From NCBI RefSeq assembly GCF_000372745.1, contig NZ_KB889701.1:1-55172 (forward strand): a DNA stretch of 55,172 nucleotides, in the 5' to 3' direction. The position numbers and the translations under genes were made by a program. Below are positions 17,717-24,546 of the stretch, piece by piece. The notes beneath the pieces are model-generated. The model ran no database searches. It was not told the DNA's origin and worked only from the letters and a program-made list of their open reading frames with translations. How positions within the stretch are numbered: the stretch's first letter is position 1; every line of letters starts with the position of its first letter. This DNA comes from Embleya scabrispora DSM 41855. GTDB taxonomy: Bacteria; Actinomycetota; Actinomycetes; Streptomycetales; Streptomycetaceae.

Positions 17717-18362
17717 GGGCAACGCTTTCCGTTCCTGGTCGTCCTGATGGTGCCGGTCGTCCCGTCGTGCGTACCGGGTTCGGCTGAGGGGCTGGGCTCG
17801 CACGTGACTGGCTCGTACGTGCTGCGTTCGTGAGTGCTGTGTTCGTGCGTACCGCGCTCGCTGTTCGACGTGTTCTGATCAGCGATTGATCGATTCATTC
17901 CAGAGTGCACCACGCGCGCGTGATCGACCGCCGTAACGGTGGTCGGATCGACCGGTGCTCCCGAAATGTCGTCCCGTCGGGATCCGGGGGACGCGCACCC
18001 GTCGCGCGCGTGTGCCCACCGCTGCGCGCGGGTGTCGGCGAACGGAGAGAGGCTCGTGCACCGCCTGCGTAGCATAGTGCGCCATCGGCGCTGAAACGTG
18101 CCTGCTTTCGCCGACCCGATCGTTGACTCTGTGTCGAATCCGACTCGGCCGATCCGTCGGCATGTGCCCGGAATCTCCCGTGCGTTGTCACTCTGGGCAA
18201 TCGCCGTATGGTGTCGCAGTTGTTCCGCACCGGGTGCGGGACCTCGGCCCCGGACGCTGTTAGGCTGGTATCCCGTGGACTTGGTGGGACTGTTCCGGGC
18301 CCGCATCGGCCCAGCAGCGTCCCCTTCGAAATCCCCTCGATCGCAACCACGGGAGCCCCTCC
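17717..18362. other. Divergent promoter region between the GH15 gene and pyrG
   Basis: This is a stretch of about 645 bp. Bases 17765-17865 carry a degenerate short repeat built on CTCGTACGTG and TTCGTGCGTACC words. A candidate pyrG promoter is listed separately at 18185-18212. The frames open here show no protein-like composition. Confidence 0.55.
18185..18212 (+). promoter_or_regulatory. Candidate pyrG promoter
   Basis: TTGTCA at 18185-18190 and TATGGT at 18207-18212 are separated by 16 bases, matching an HrdB-type promoter. A leader of about 145 bases would precede the pyrG start. A second -10-like TAGGCT lies further downstream near 18260. Confidence 0.4.
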
Positions 18363-20045
18363 TTGGCAGTGCCTCAGACGCCCAGTCGCGCCCGGCAGGC
18401 GAAGCACCTTTTCGTCACCGGAGGCGTCGCCTCCTCGCTCGGCAAGGGGCTCACCGCGTCGAGCCTCGGAGCGCTCCTCAAGGCGCGCGGCCTGCGGGTC
18501 ACGATGCAAAAGCTCGACCCCTACCTCAACGTCGACCCCGGGACGATGAACCCGTTCCAGCACGGGGAGGTGTTCGTCACCAACGACGGCGCCGAGACCG
18601 ACCTGGACGTCGGCCACTACGAGCGCTTCCTCGATGTCGACCTGCACGGCTCGGCCAACGTGACGACCGGTCAGGTCTACTCGACGGTCATCGCCAAGGA
18701 GCGTCGCGGCGAGTACCTCGGTGACACCGTGCAGGTCATCCCGCACATCACGAACGAGATCAAGTCGCGGATCCGGGCCATGGCCGTGGACGACGTGGAC
18801 ATCGTGATCACCGAGGTCGGCGGCACCGTCGGCGACATCGAGTCGCTGCCCTTCCTCGAATCGATCCGCCAGGTCCGGCACGAGGTCGGCCGGGACAACG
18901 TGTTCTTCCTGCACGTCTCGCTGCTGCCCTACATCGGCCCGTCGGGCGAGCTGAAGACCAAGCCGACCCAGCATTCGGTCGCCGCGCTGCGCAGCATCGG
19001 CATCCAGCCGGACGCGATCGTGCTGCGTGCGGACCGGGCGGTGCCGCAGGACATCAAGCGCAAGATCTCGCTGATGTGCGACGTGGACGAGGAGGCCGTG
19101 GTCGCGGCCATCGACGCGCCGTCCATCTACGACATCCCCAAGGTCCTGCACTCCGAGGGCTTGGACGCGTATGTGGTGCGCCGGCTCGGGCTGAACTTCC
19201 GGGACGTGGACTGGACCCAGTGGGACGACCTGCTGCGCCGGGTGCACCAGCCCGAGCGCGAGGTCACCGTCGCGTTGGTCGGCAAGTACATCGACCTGCC
19301 CGACGCCTACCTCTCGGTCACCGAGGCGATCCGCGCGGGCGGCTTCGCGAACAACGTTCGGACCCGGATCAAGTGGGTGACGTCGGACAACACCGCGACG
19401 CCGGAGGGCGCCGCGCGTGAGCTCGGCGACTGCGACGCGGTGCTGATCCCCGGCGGGTTCGGCGACCGCGGCGTCGAGGGCAAGGTGCAGGCGATCGCCT
19501 ACGCCCGCGAGCACCGGATCCCGACCCTGGGCATCTGTCTGGGCCTGCAGTGCATGGTGATCGAGGCCGCGCGCAACCTGGCGGGCCTGGCCGGCGCGAA
19601 CTCGCTCGAGTTCGACCCTCAGGCCGCGCACCCGGTGGTGGCGACCATGGCCGACCAGCTCGACATCGTCGCGGGCCAGGGCGACCTGGGCGGCACGATG
19701 CGGCTCGGCCTGTACACGGCGGACCTGGCCGCGGGCTCGATCGCCCGCGAGGTCTACGGCGCGGCACAGTCCGAGGAGCGGCACCGGCACCGCTACGAGG
19801 TCAACAACGCCTACCGCGGGCAGTTGGAGGAGACCGGCCTGGTCTTCTCCGGCCTCTCGCCCGACGGCCGCCTGGTGGAGTACGTGGAACTGCCGCGCGA
19901 GCAGCACCCGTACTTCATCGCCACCCAGGCCCACCCGGAACTCAAGTCCCGCCCGACCCGCCCGCACCCGCTCTTCGCGGGCCTGGTCGCGGCGGCGGTC
20001 CGCCGGATCAAGGGCGAGGACCGCGTCGCGGAGACCACGTCCTGA
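18363..20045 (+). CDS. pyrG: CTP synthase
   Basis: The product is 560 residues, normal for the family. The synthetase domain (about 12-280) starts [20 protein letters not shown], the P-loop-like segment, and has the [15 protein letters not shown] and [13 protein letters not shown] motifs. The glutamine amidotransferase domain (about 300-550) has the nucleophile Cys in GICLGLQCM and the His/Glu pair in THE-equivalent AHPEL near the end. It makes CTP from UTP, ATP and glutamine. The TTG at 18363 follows GGGAG by about 8 bases; a GTG two codons later is an equally possible start. Confidence 0.97.
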   Translation: MAVPQTPSRARQAKHLFVTGGVASSLGKGLTASSLGALLKARGLRVTMQKLDPYLNVDPGTMNPFQHGEVFVTNDGAETDLDVGHYERFLDVDLHGSANVTTGQVYSTVIAKERRGEYLGDTVQVIPHITNEIKSRIRAMAVDDVDIVITEVGGTVGDIESLPFLESIRQVRHEVGRDNVFFLHVSLLPYIGPSGELKTKPTQHSVAALRSIGIQPDAIVLRADRAVPQDIKRKISLMCDVDEEAVVAAIDAPSIYDIPKVLHSEGLDAYVVRRLGLNFRDVDWTQWDDLLRRVHQPEREVTVALVGKYIDLPDAYLSVTEAIRAGGFANNVRTRIKWVTSDNTATPEGAARELGDCDAVLIPGGFGDRGVEGKVQAIAYAREHRIPTLGICLGLQCMVIEAARNLAGLAGANSLEFDPQAAHPVVATMADQLDIVAGQGDLGGTMRLGLYTADLAAGSIAREVYGAAQSEERHRHRYEVNNAYRGQLEETGLVFSGLSPDGRLVEYVELPREQHPYFIATQAHPELKSRPTRPHPLFAGLVAAAVRRIKGEDRVAETTS

Positions 20046-20097
20046 CGCACGGCCGGCGCCCGACCGACAAGCCGACAGGCCGGTAGGCCGACAACAC

Positions 20098-20137
20098 AAG
20101 GAGCCACCCGCCCGGATGATCGGGCCGGTGGCTCCTT
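20098..20137. terminator. Bidirectional hairpin terminator
   Basis: An 11-bp perfect outer stem, AAGGAGCCACC (20098-20108) with GGTGGCTCCTT (20127-20137), encloses a smaller CCCG/CGGG stem. It lies between the converging pyrG and DUF397 genes. Confidence 0.92.
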
Positions 20138-20159
20138 GGCGTCGGGTCCTCGACGGCGT

Positions 20160-20345
20160 CTACTTCAGCGCACTCACGAAGCGCGCCCAGGGTGCCTCTC
20201 CGAAGCCCAGAACCGGGCCCAGGACCACTTTCGAGTCCCGCGCGCGAACGACGTCGCGATCGGGCGCGACCTCGACGCAGTCACTGTCCTGGGTGCTGTG
20301 GTGGCTCTTTCTCCACGCCAGATGTGCTTCAGAACTCACGGTCAC
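20160..20345 (-). CDS. DUF397 domain small protein
   Basis: The product is 61 residues, with the family pattern AWRKSHHSTQDSDCVEVAP and a later RDSKVVLGPVLGF. It is nearly always encoded immediately after an XRE regulator with a DUF5753 domain, as here, where it overlaps the regulator's end by 17 bp. The pair has been linked in streptomycetes to developmental control and to an antitoxin/toxin-like arrangement. Its molecular action is unsettled. Confidence 0.9.
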   Translation of the reverse strand: MTVSSEAHLAWRKSHHSTQDSDCVEVAPDRDVVRARDSKVVLGPVLGFGEAPWARFVSALK

Positions 20346-21195
20346 TCCACTTTGTGACGTATTGCCGGATCATGGCGACGGATTCTCCCGGGGCGAGTCC
20401 CGCGCCCATCAGTCTGTCGATCAGTCGTTGGCCGCGCTGAATATAGGACGGCTCGTCGGTTGCCGGAAAGGGGCCTGCGGCACCGGCGTTGATGATCACG
20501 CTCGGCTCTTCGTCGGGGTAGTCGAACTTCGTGAACCCGGATCCCAGAATGGCGACGGCAGCGGATCCGAAAGGGATCACGACGAGGTGGACGTTGGGCA
20601 ACTCGGCCAGAATCAGCAGGTGTTGCAGCTGTTCACGCATCACCCGCTCGCCGCCGACGTCGATTCGGAGAGCCGCTTCGGTGATGAACGCGGTCATCCG
20701 CAAGGGCGGGTCGGCGTACAGACGTTTCTGGCGCAGCAACCGCACCTCCGTGAAGATGGCGGTGCGCTCCTCGCCGCCACCGTCGGTCTGGGCGGTGAGG
20801 GCCCTCGCGTAGCGCTCTGTCTGCGTCAGGCCCGGGAGGCCGAGAGGCGTGAACGTCTGGCATTCGATCGCGGTGTGCTCGGCGCGGATGAATTCGGCGT
20901 AGGCGCTGGAGACCGTGTCGCCGTAGGCGTCCCACCACTGTTCGACCTCCTGGCGGCAGGTTTCCCAGAGGGCGAGCACGGCCCGGGTGTCATCGTCGCT
21001 TGCGCCGTATCTGCGTAGCAGGACCCAGACGGTCTGCTCGTCGATGTCCTTCTTCTTGCCGAGTTCGAGGCGACTGAACGTCGCGACTGACATGTCGACT
21101 TCGCTGTGTACGTCGACCATGGACAGCTTCGCGGCCACCCGGAGGCGGCGCAGCTCCTGCCCGAGCTTGACGTGTCGAGGGCTGGATAGGGCCAT
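20329..21195 (-). CDS. XRE-family regulator with DUF5753 domain
   Basis: The product is about 288 residues from ATG 21195 (MALSSPRHVKLGQEL). An N-terminal helix-turn-helix of about 60 residues (LSMVDVHSEVDMSVATFSRLELGKK) is followed by the DUF5753 domain (EHTAIECQTFTPLGLPGL, ANV-like NVHLVVIPF). In-frame ATGs at 21240 and 21264 could lengthen it, but the last lies inside the operator-like palindrome. It is a DNA-binding regulator acting with the DUF397 protein, and divergent from the HATPase gene that it probably controls. Confidence 0.9.
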   Translation of the reverse strand: MALSSPRHVKLGQELRRLRVAAKLSMVDVHSEVDMSVATFSRLELGKKKDIDEQTVWVLLRRYGASDDDTRAVLALWETCRQEVEQWWDAYGDTVSSAYAEFIRAEHTAIECQTFTPLGLPGLTQTERYARALTAQTDGGGEERTAIFTEVRLLRQKRLYADPPLRMTAFITEAALRIDVGGERVMREQLQHLLILAELPNVHLVVIPFGSAAVAILGSGFTKFDYPDEEPSVIINAGAAGPFPATDEPSYIQRGQRLIDRLMGAGLAPGESVAMIRQYVTKWSDREF

Positions 21196-21240
21196 GCCGC
21201 TCAGTCTGCCGCCGGAAGAGCGACGCAAGTCGGCTGCCAT

Positions 21241-21269
21241 GAGAATTCTTGTCCAGATTGACAATTCTC
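21241..21269. promoter_or_regulatory. Operator-like inverted repeat in the divergent promoter
   Basis: GAGAATT (21241-21247) and AATTCTC (21263-21269) form a perfect 7-bp inverted repeat with 15 bases between. The AT-rich pair stands out from its GC-rich surroundings. TTGACA lies just inside on the plus strand and TTGTCA on the minus strand, so a bound protein would cover both -35 regions. The XRE protein next door is the natural candidate ligand. Confidence 0.5.
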
Positions 21270-21390
21270 ATGCGAAGCGGAACGGTAGAGGGGCGCTACG
21301 TACTGCATCCGTATGCATGCGAGGCGTGATTTCGCTGTCGTCCTCAGGACGGACCCATCACACCCTCGGTGTCACATCTCGGGAGCTGCC

Positions 21391-21885
21391 ATGCAGCCGT
21401 GTGCCCAGAAGTTCGATCTTCCGTTGTCCGTCCACTCCGTCAAGACGGCTCGTGGTCTCGTTCGGGACTTCTGCATACGGCATGGCTTCCCGGAGCGGGT
21501 CGGGGACGGGGCCCTGCTGATCGTGTCCGAGTTGGTGACCAACTCCGTCGTACACGTGAAGCCACAGGTGGGCGCGCCGCAGGAGTGTCAGTTGATGCTC
21601 ACCTGGCAGCGGCGGGAGTTCGAGATGGGAGTCTGGGACTACGACCCCATGCCATGCCCGGTGATCCGACCCGCCGGCGCCGAACTCGAGTGCGGGCGGG
21701 GCCTTGCCATTGTGCTTGGCCTGGCTGAAGGCTTCACGTGGATGAAGGCCACCAACGGGAAGTTGGTAGCAGCTCGGTTGCGGGTGGCCCCGGCTCCCGG
21801 GTCCGTCGCCTCCGCGTGGGATGGCGCGGAAGGTCTGCTCGGGTCATGGTCCGCAGTGTTCGAACAGTCTTCGGAGGCGTCATGA
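21391..21885 (+). CDS. ATP-binding protein, RsbW/SpoIIAB-like HATPase
   Basis: The product is about 164 residues. The Bergerat-fold N-box is ELVTNSVVHV, the D-box VWDYDP and the G-box CGRGLAIV. Stand-alone HATPases of this kind act as anti-sigma factors or kinases of anti-anti-sigma proteins, and in streptomycetes many sit beside XRE/DUF397 pairs. ATG 21391 follows GGGAG by five bases; the frame is open upstream but without a better start. No sigma factor gene is nearby, so its partner is unknown. Confidence 0.9.
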   Translation: MQPCAQKFDLPLSVHSVKTARGLVRDFCIRHGFPERVGDGALLIVSELVTNSVVHVKPQVGAPQECQLMLTWQRREFEMGVWDYDPMPCPVIRPAGAELECGRGLAIVLGLAEGFTWMKATNGKLVAARLRVAPAPGSVASAWDGAEGLLGSWSAVFEQSSEAS

Positions 21886-21897
21886 CACCGAAGGTTC

Positions 21898-22074
21898 GTG
21901 GTGGATACGTCGCTGGTGATTCGAGTCGGAGACCGACACGCCGATCACGCGGATGGATCGGAGCGGGTTGCGCACGGGCGGCCCACGTCGTCTTCGACGC
22001 TGCCCGGCTTGGTGGTCGACATGATTTCGTTGGCGCAACCGGCGCCGGAATCCGAGGTGTTGGAGATCGGCACC
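21898..22074 (+). pseudogene. 5' fragment of a PCMT-type methyltransferase gene
   Basis: The frame 21898-22074 reads ...ERVAHGRPTSSSTLPGLV followed by VDMISLAQPAPESEVLEIGT. This matches the region before and into SAM motif I of protein-L-isoaspartate-type methyltransferases, where the usual text is TSSxSxPxLVxxML ... RVLEIGTGTGY. The similarity stops exactly at VLEIGT. The continuation GSGYGTALLASRFG is found 0.9 kb downstream, so the gene is interrupted. The N-terminal part is also missing or unrecognisable. Confidence 0.65.
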
Positions 22075-22089
22075 GAGTTGTCGACCGGA

Positions 22090-22476
22090 CTAGCGGGCGA
22101 CAACGCCGCGAGTGAGTACGTCCCCCGCATGGCCTGGTCGGTAGACGTCGCGCATCCGAACGATGAAGGAGCGCAACAGAGTTGGACGCAACATCTCGTG
22201 ACACAAGCCGCGCACGATCAGGCACAGCAACGCCGTGATCCGCGGCTTCCACGAGTTCTGGATCGCATCGGGTAGCGGTCCGCTGGTCAATCCGGTGCCG
22301 TTGGCCAGGAGCGTGAGGCGGCGCCCGACGCCCATCACAATCCACTGGGTCCGTATGGCGGCGAGGGGCGGCTGCGCTACAACCCCAAGGTCCCACGGCG
22401 CCTGCCGCGACAGATGCCGGACGAGCGATGGAACGAACGGCTTCGAGACGGCGGTCGCGAGGTCGACGTTACTCAT
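22090..22476 (-). CDS. Hypothetical protein downstream of the Imm51 gene
   Basis: The product from ATG 22476 is about 128 residues, opening MSNVDLATAVSKPFVPSL and ending GDVLTRGVVAR. Third positions are mostly G or C from this ATG on, which supports coding. An upstream TTG at 22554 would overlap the immunity gene's stop and couple the two, but the intervening codons are less biased. It is basic, with no membrane helix or signal. I do not recognise the family. Confidence 0.45.
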   Translation of the reverse strand: MSNVDLATAVSKPFVPSLVRHLSRQAPWDLGVVAQPPLAAIRTQWIVMGVGRRLTLLANGTGLTSGPLPDAIQNSWKPRITALLCLIVRGLCHEMLRPTLLRSFIVRMRDVYRPGHAGDVLTRGVVAR

Positions 22477-22543
22477 CTTCACGCCCACGTCCCCGCGTGC
22501 TGAAGAAGGTCGACCCGTGAGCGGGGAGCCGGCCCAAGCGGGG

Positions 22544-22891
22544 TCAGTCGTCAAAGAAGTCCGGATCGACCGAGGTCAGAAGGATGCCCAATTGCTCGGG
22601 CGATCGATACAGATCGCGCATGAGGACGCCCAGAGCTTCAAGGACCTCGCGATTCGACGAGTACACGGCGAACATCCCGGACTCGGAATCGTGTTCCAAC
22701 CGGTCCGCCGCATCGGGCAGGTGCCGGGCCACGAGAAGTCGCGCGATGCCTTCCCAGGTATAGCCGTTGCCTTCTCGGCCCGCGGCCTGGATCACCGGCA
22801 TCAGCTCACGCCAGTCCGTGAGTCGAAGGCTGTGACCGGGATCGAACTCGATGTCTTCGAGTAGAAACGGAGCCAGATCATGCGTGGTCAT
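22544..22891 (-). CDS. Imm51-like immunity protein
   Basis: The product is about 115 residues, acidic and soluble. The sequence EGNGYTWEGIARLL followed by SESGMFAVYSSNREVLEAL is the pattern I associate with immunity protein 51, a family that protects against secreted polymorphic toxins. No toxin or secretion gene lies nearby, so this is an orphan immunity gene. ATG 22891 has GGAT-type spacing upstream. It sits inside the broken methyltransferase gene, on the opposite strand. Confidence 0.7.
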   Translation of the reverse strand: MTTHDLAPFLLEDIEFDPGHSLRLTDWRELMPVIQAAGREGNGYTWEGIARLLVARHLPDAADRLEHDSESGMFAVYSSNREVLEALGVLMRDLYRSPEQLGILLTSVDPDFFDD

Positions 22892-22967
22892 GGCGCAACG
22901 ATATCCATCGTCGCAGTGCCGCAACACGGAGTGAACGCCACGGCACGAGGTCGTCGTCTCAGTCCGG

Positions 22968-23313
22968 AAAAGGGTCGGGATATGGGACAGCGCTGTTGGC
23001 GTCCCGCTTCGGAGCCGGGCGGATCACCAGCATCGATGTCGATGACTACCCGGTCGAGGTGGCGCAACGACGCCTCCAATCGATCGGACTGTCCCCCCGG
23101 GTCCTGGTCGGCAGTGCGCTGGAGTCGCTTCCGGGCAGGTTCGATCGCATCGTCGCCACGGTCGGGATGCCTCGGAATCCTCGGACCTGGCTCGAAGCAC
23201 TCAATCCGGGTGGCCGTCTCGTGACGACGATCGCAGGCACCTCGGTCGTCATGCGACAACCGGCGGGGAAACGCCTGGTGAATGCCTCGGCCAACCATGG
23301 CGCTTGTTGGTGA
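22968..23313 (+). pseudogene. 3' fragment of the PCMT-type methyltransferase gene
   Basis: From 22968 the frame reads KGSGYGTALLASRFGAG, ITSIDVDDYPVEVAQRRL, then RFDRIVATVGMPRNPRTW and LNPGGRLVTTIAG. These are SAM motif I (second half), motif II and the later strands of a protein-L-isoaspartate O-methyltransferase fold. It has no proper N-terminus and ends early at a TGA. With the fragment at 21898-22074 it would restore VLEIGTGSGYGTALL, so both pieces come from one gene. Such enzymes occur in streptomycete loci with XRE and HATPase genes like the ones just upstream. Confidence 0.8.
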
Positions 23314-23428
23314 CAGGTCGTCAGGATCTGATCCGCGTCGCCCGCGGCGTGTGGGGTCCGGGGAGGTCCGGGCGCCGATGCCCGCACTCGGGATCGCGGC
23401 CTCCGCCGTTGCACGTGGGGGGTCGGCG

Positions 23429-23707
23429 ATGGTGACTCGCGCACGAGTGGGTCTGGTCGGGGTCGTGATTCTTTGGGCCGGCACGTCGTGGCTCACGCAG
23501 CACTGGTGGCAGGAGGTCGCCCGTCGACTCATCGACCCGAACACCTCGGTCGACGTGGCCGTCGACCAGACCCCGAGAACGGCGACCAGTCCGGCACTCG
23601 TGCGGAGTCGGGAGCGGCCGGGAACGATCGGCACGCGTCCGGCTGCGGGCTGCGCCGGGCTTCGGCTTGTCGGAGCCGGGCGGGGTGATCCGGGAGCACT
23701 AGGCTGA
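23429..23707 (+). CDS. Possible small single-pass membrane protein
   Basis: The predicted product is 92 residues. One hydrophobic helix, VGLVGVVILWAGTSWL, at about 7-23 is followed by a Trp-rich and then polar C-terminus. A G-rich site precedes ATG 23429 and third positions are GC-biased. It has no recognisable family and could be a chance frame in a decaying region. Confidence 0.3.
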   Translation: MVTRARVGLVGVVILWAGTSWLTQHWWQEVARRLIDPNTSVDVAVDQTPRTATSPALVRSRERPGTIGTRPAAGCAGLRLVGAGRGDPGALG

Positions 23708-23757
23708 CCGGTCGGGCGGCGGTATTCGGCCGGCGGCCGGTTGAAGGGGAGCGCATC

Positions 23758-24399
23758 GTGAACGACCCGGGCACTCGGGCGAGGATCGTCGACACCGCCG
23801 AGGCGTGGCCCGTCGCGGAGAGCGAGACGCCGTTCAAGGGGCGGGCCTGGTCGATGCGCAGTGACGTGGTCGAGATGCCGGACGGCAGCAGTGCGCGGCG
23901 CGACTACCTGGACCACCCCGGGGCGGTGGGCGTGGCGGCGTTGGACGAGCAGGGGCGGCTGCTGGTGCTGCGCCAATATCGGCATCCGGTGCGGCACAAG
24001 TTGTGGGAGATCCCGGCCGGACTGTTGGACGTGCCGGGGGAGAACCCGCTGCACGCCGCCCAACGGGAGTTGTTCGAGGAGGCCCACCACGAGGCCGGCA
24101 CCTGGAACGTGCTGGTGGACGTCTACACCACACCCGGTTCCTCGGGCGAGGCGATCCGGGTGTTCCTCGCGCGCGGGTTGTCCGAGTCGCGGGCCGAGCG
24201 GTTCGCGGTCGAGCACGAGGAGGTCGGGATGGAACTGGCCTGGCTGCCGCTGGACGAGGCGATCACCGGGATCCTCGCCGGCGAACTGCACAACCCGATA
24301 CTGGTTTCGGGAGCGCTCGCGCTCTCGGCCGCGTTGGCGGGGGACGGGCTGGACGCGCTCCGGGCCGCGGATGCGCCCTGGCCCGCTCGGCCTTATTGA
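23758..24399 (+). CDS. Nudix hydrolase, ADP-ribose pyrophosphatase-like
   Basis: The product is about 213 residues. The Nudix box reads GLLDVPGENPLHAAQREL followed by FEEAHHEAG. The glutamates that hold the divalent metal are present, while the Gly before the last hydrophobic residue of the classic REUXEEXGU box is replaced, as in several actinobacterial ADP-ribose pyrophosphatases. It splits a nucleoside diphosphate linked to another group, most likely ADP-ribose. GTG 23758 is preceded by AAGGGGAG. In Streptomyces it lies next to pyrG, as here apart from the accessory block between. Confidence 0.92.
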   Translation: MNDPGTRARIVDTAEAWPVAESETPFKGRAWSMRSDVVEMPDGSSARRDYLDHPGAVGVAALDEQGRLLVLRQYRHPVRHKLWEIPAGLLDVPGENPLHAAQRELFEEAHHEAGTWNVLVDVYTTPGSSGEAIRVFLARGLSESRAERFAVEHEEVGMELAWLPLDEAITGILAGELHNPILVSGALALSAALAGDGLDALRAADAPWPARPY

Positions 24400-24531
24400 C
24401 AGGCCACGATCGCGTCTTGGTGGGCCGGGGATCTTTCGTGCCCGCCCCCACCCGTCGCCTCGGGGTGGAAAGGCCGCGGATTCGGCGCCTCGGGGTTGGC
24501 GAGTCGGACCTCCCGGGCCGGTACGTGGCCG

Positions 24532-24537
24532 TAATCT
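24532..24537 (+). promoter_or_regulatory. Candidate -10 box of the NB-ARC/TPR gene
   Basis: TAATCT lies 9 bases before the GTG at 24547. Transcription would start at about 24544, so the mRNA may be leaderless or nearly so. No good -35 is seen. Confidence 0.35.
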
Positions 24538-24546
24538 GCGCGATGG

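Larger units (their letters stand above)
22075..22967. other. Segment of about 0.9 kb interrupting the methyltransferase gene
   Basis: This DNA lies between the two methyltransferase fragments and carries two genes in the opposite orientation. CCGGACT at 22085-22091 and AGTCCGG at 22961-22967 are inverted near its edges, but no target duplication or recombinase is visible. Its origin (insertion, or rearrangement with deletion) is open. Confidence 0.5.

Noticed and set aside
17713-18306. Minus-strand frame upstream of the GH15 gene
   Set aside because: Repeat-coded HSTHERSTYE-type text; the family start is the GTG at 17716.
22085-22967. CCGGACT/AGTCCGG as terminal inverted repeats of an insertion sequence
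   Set aside because: Only 7 bp, no transposase, no target duplication, and extra bases between them and the methyltransferase fragments.
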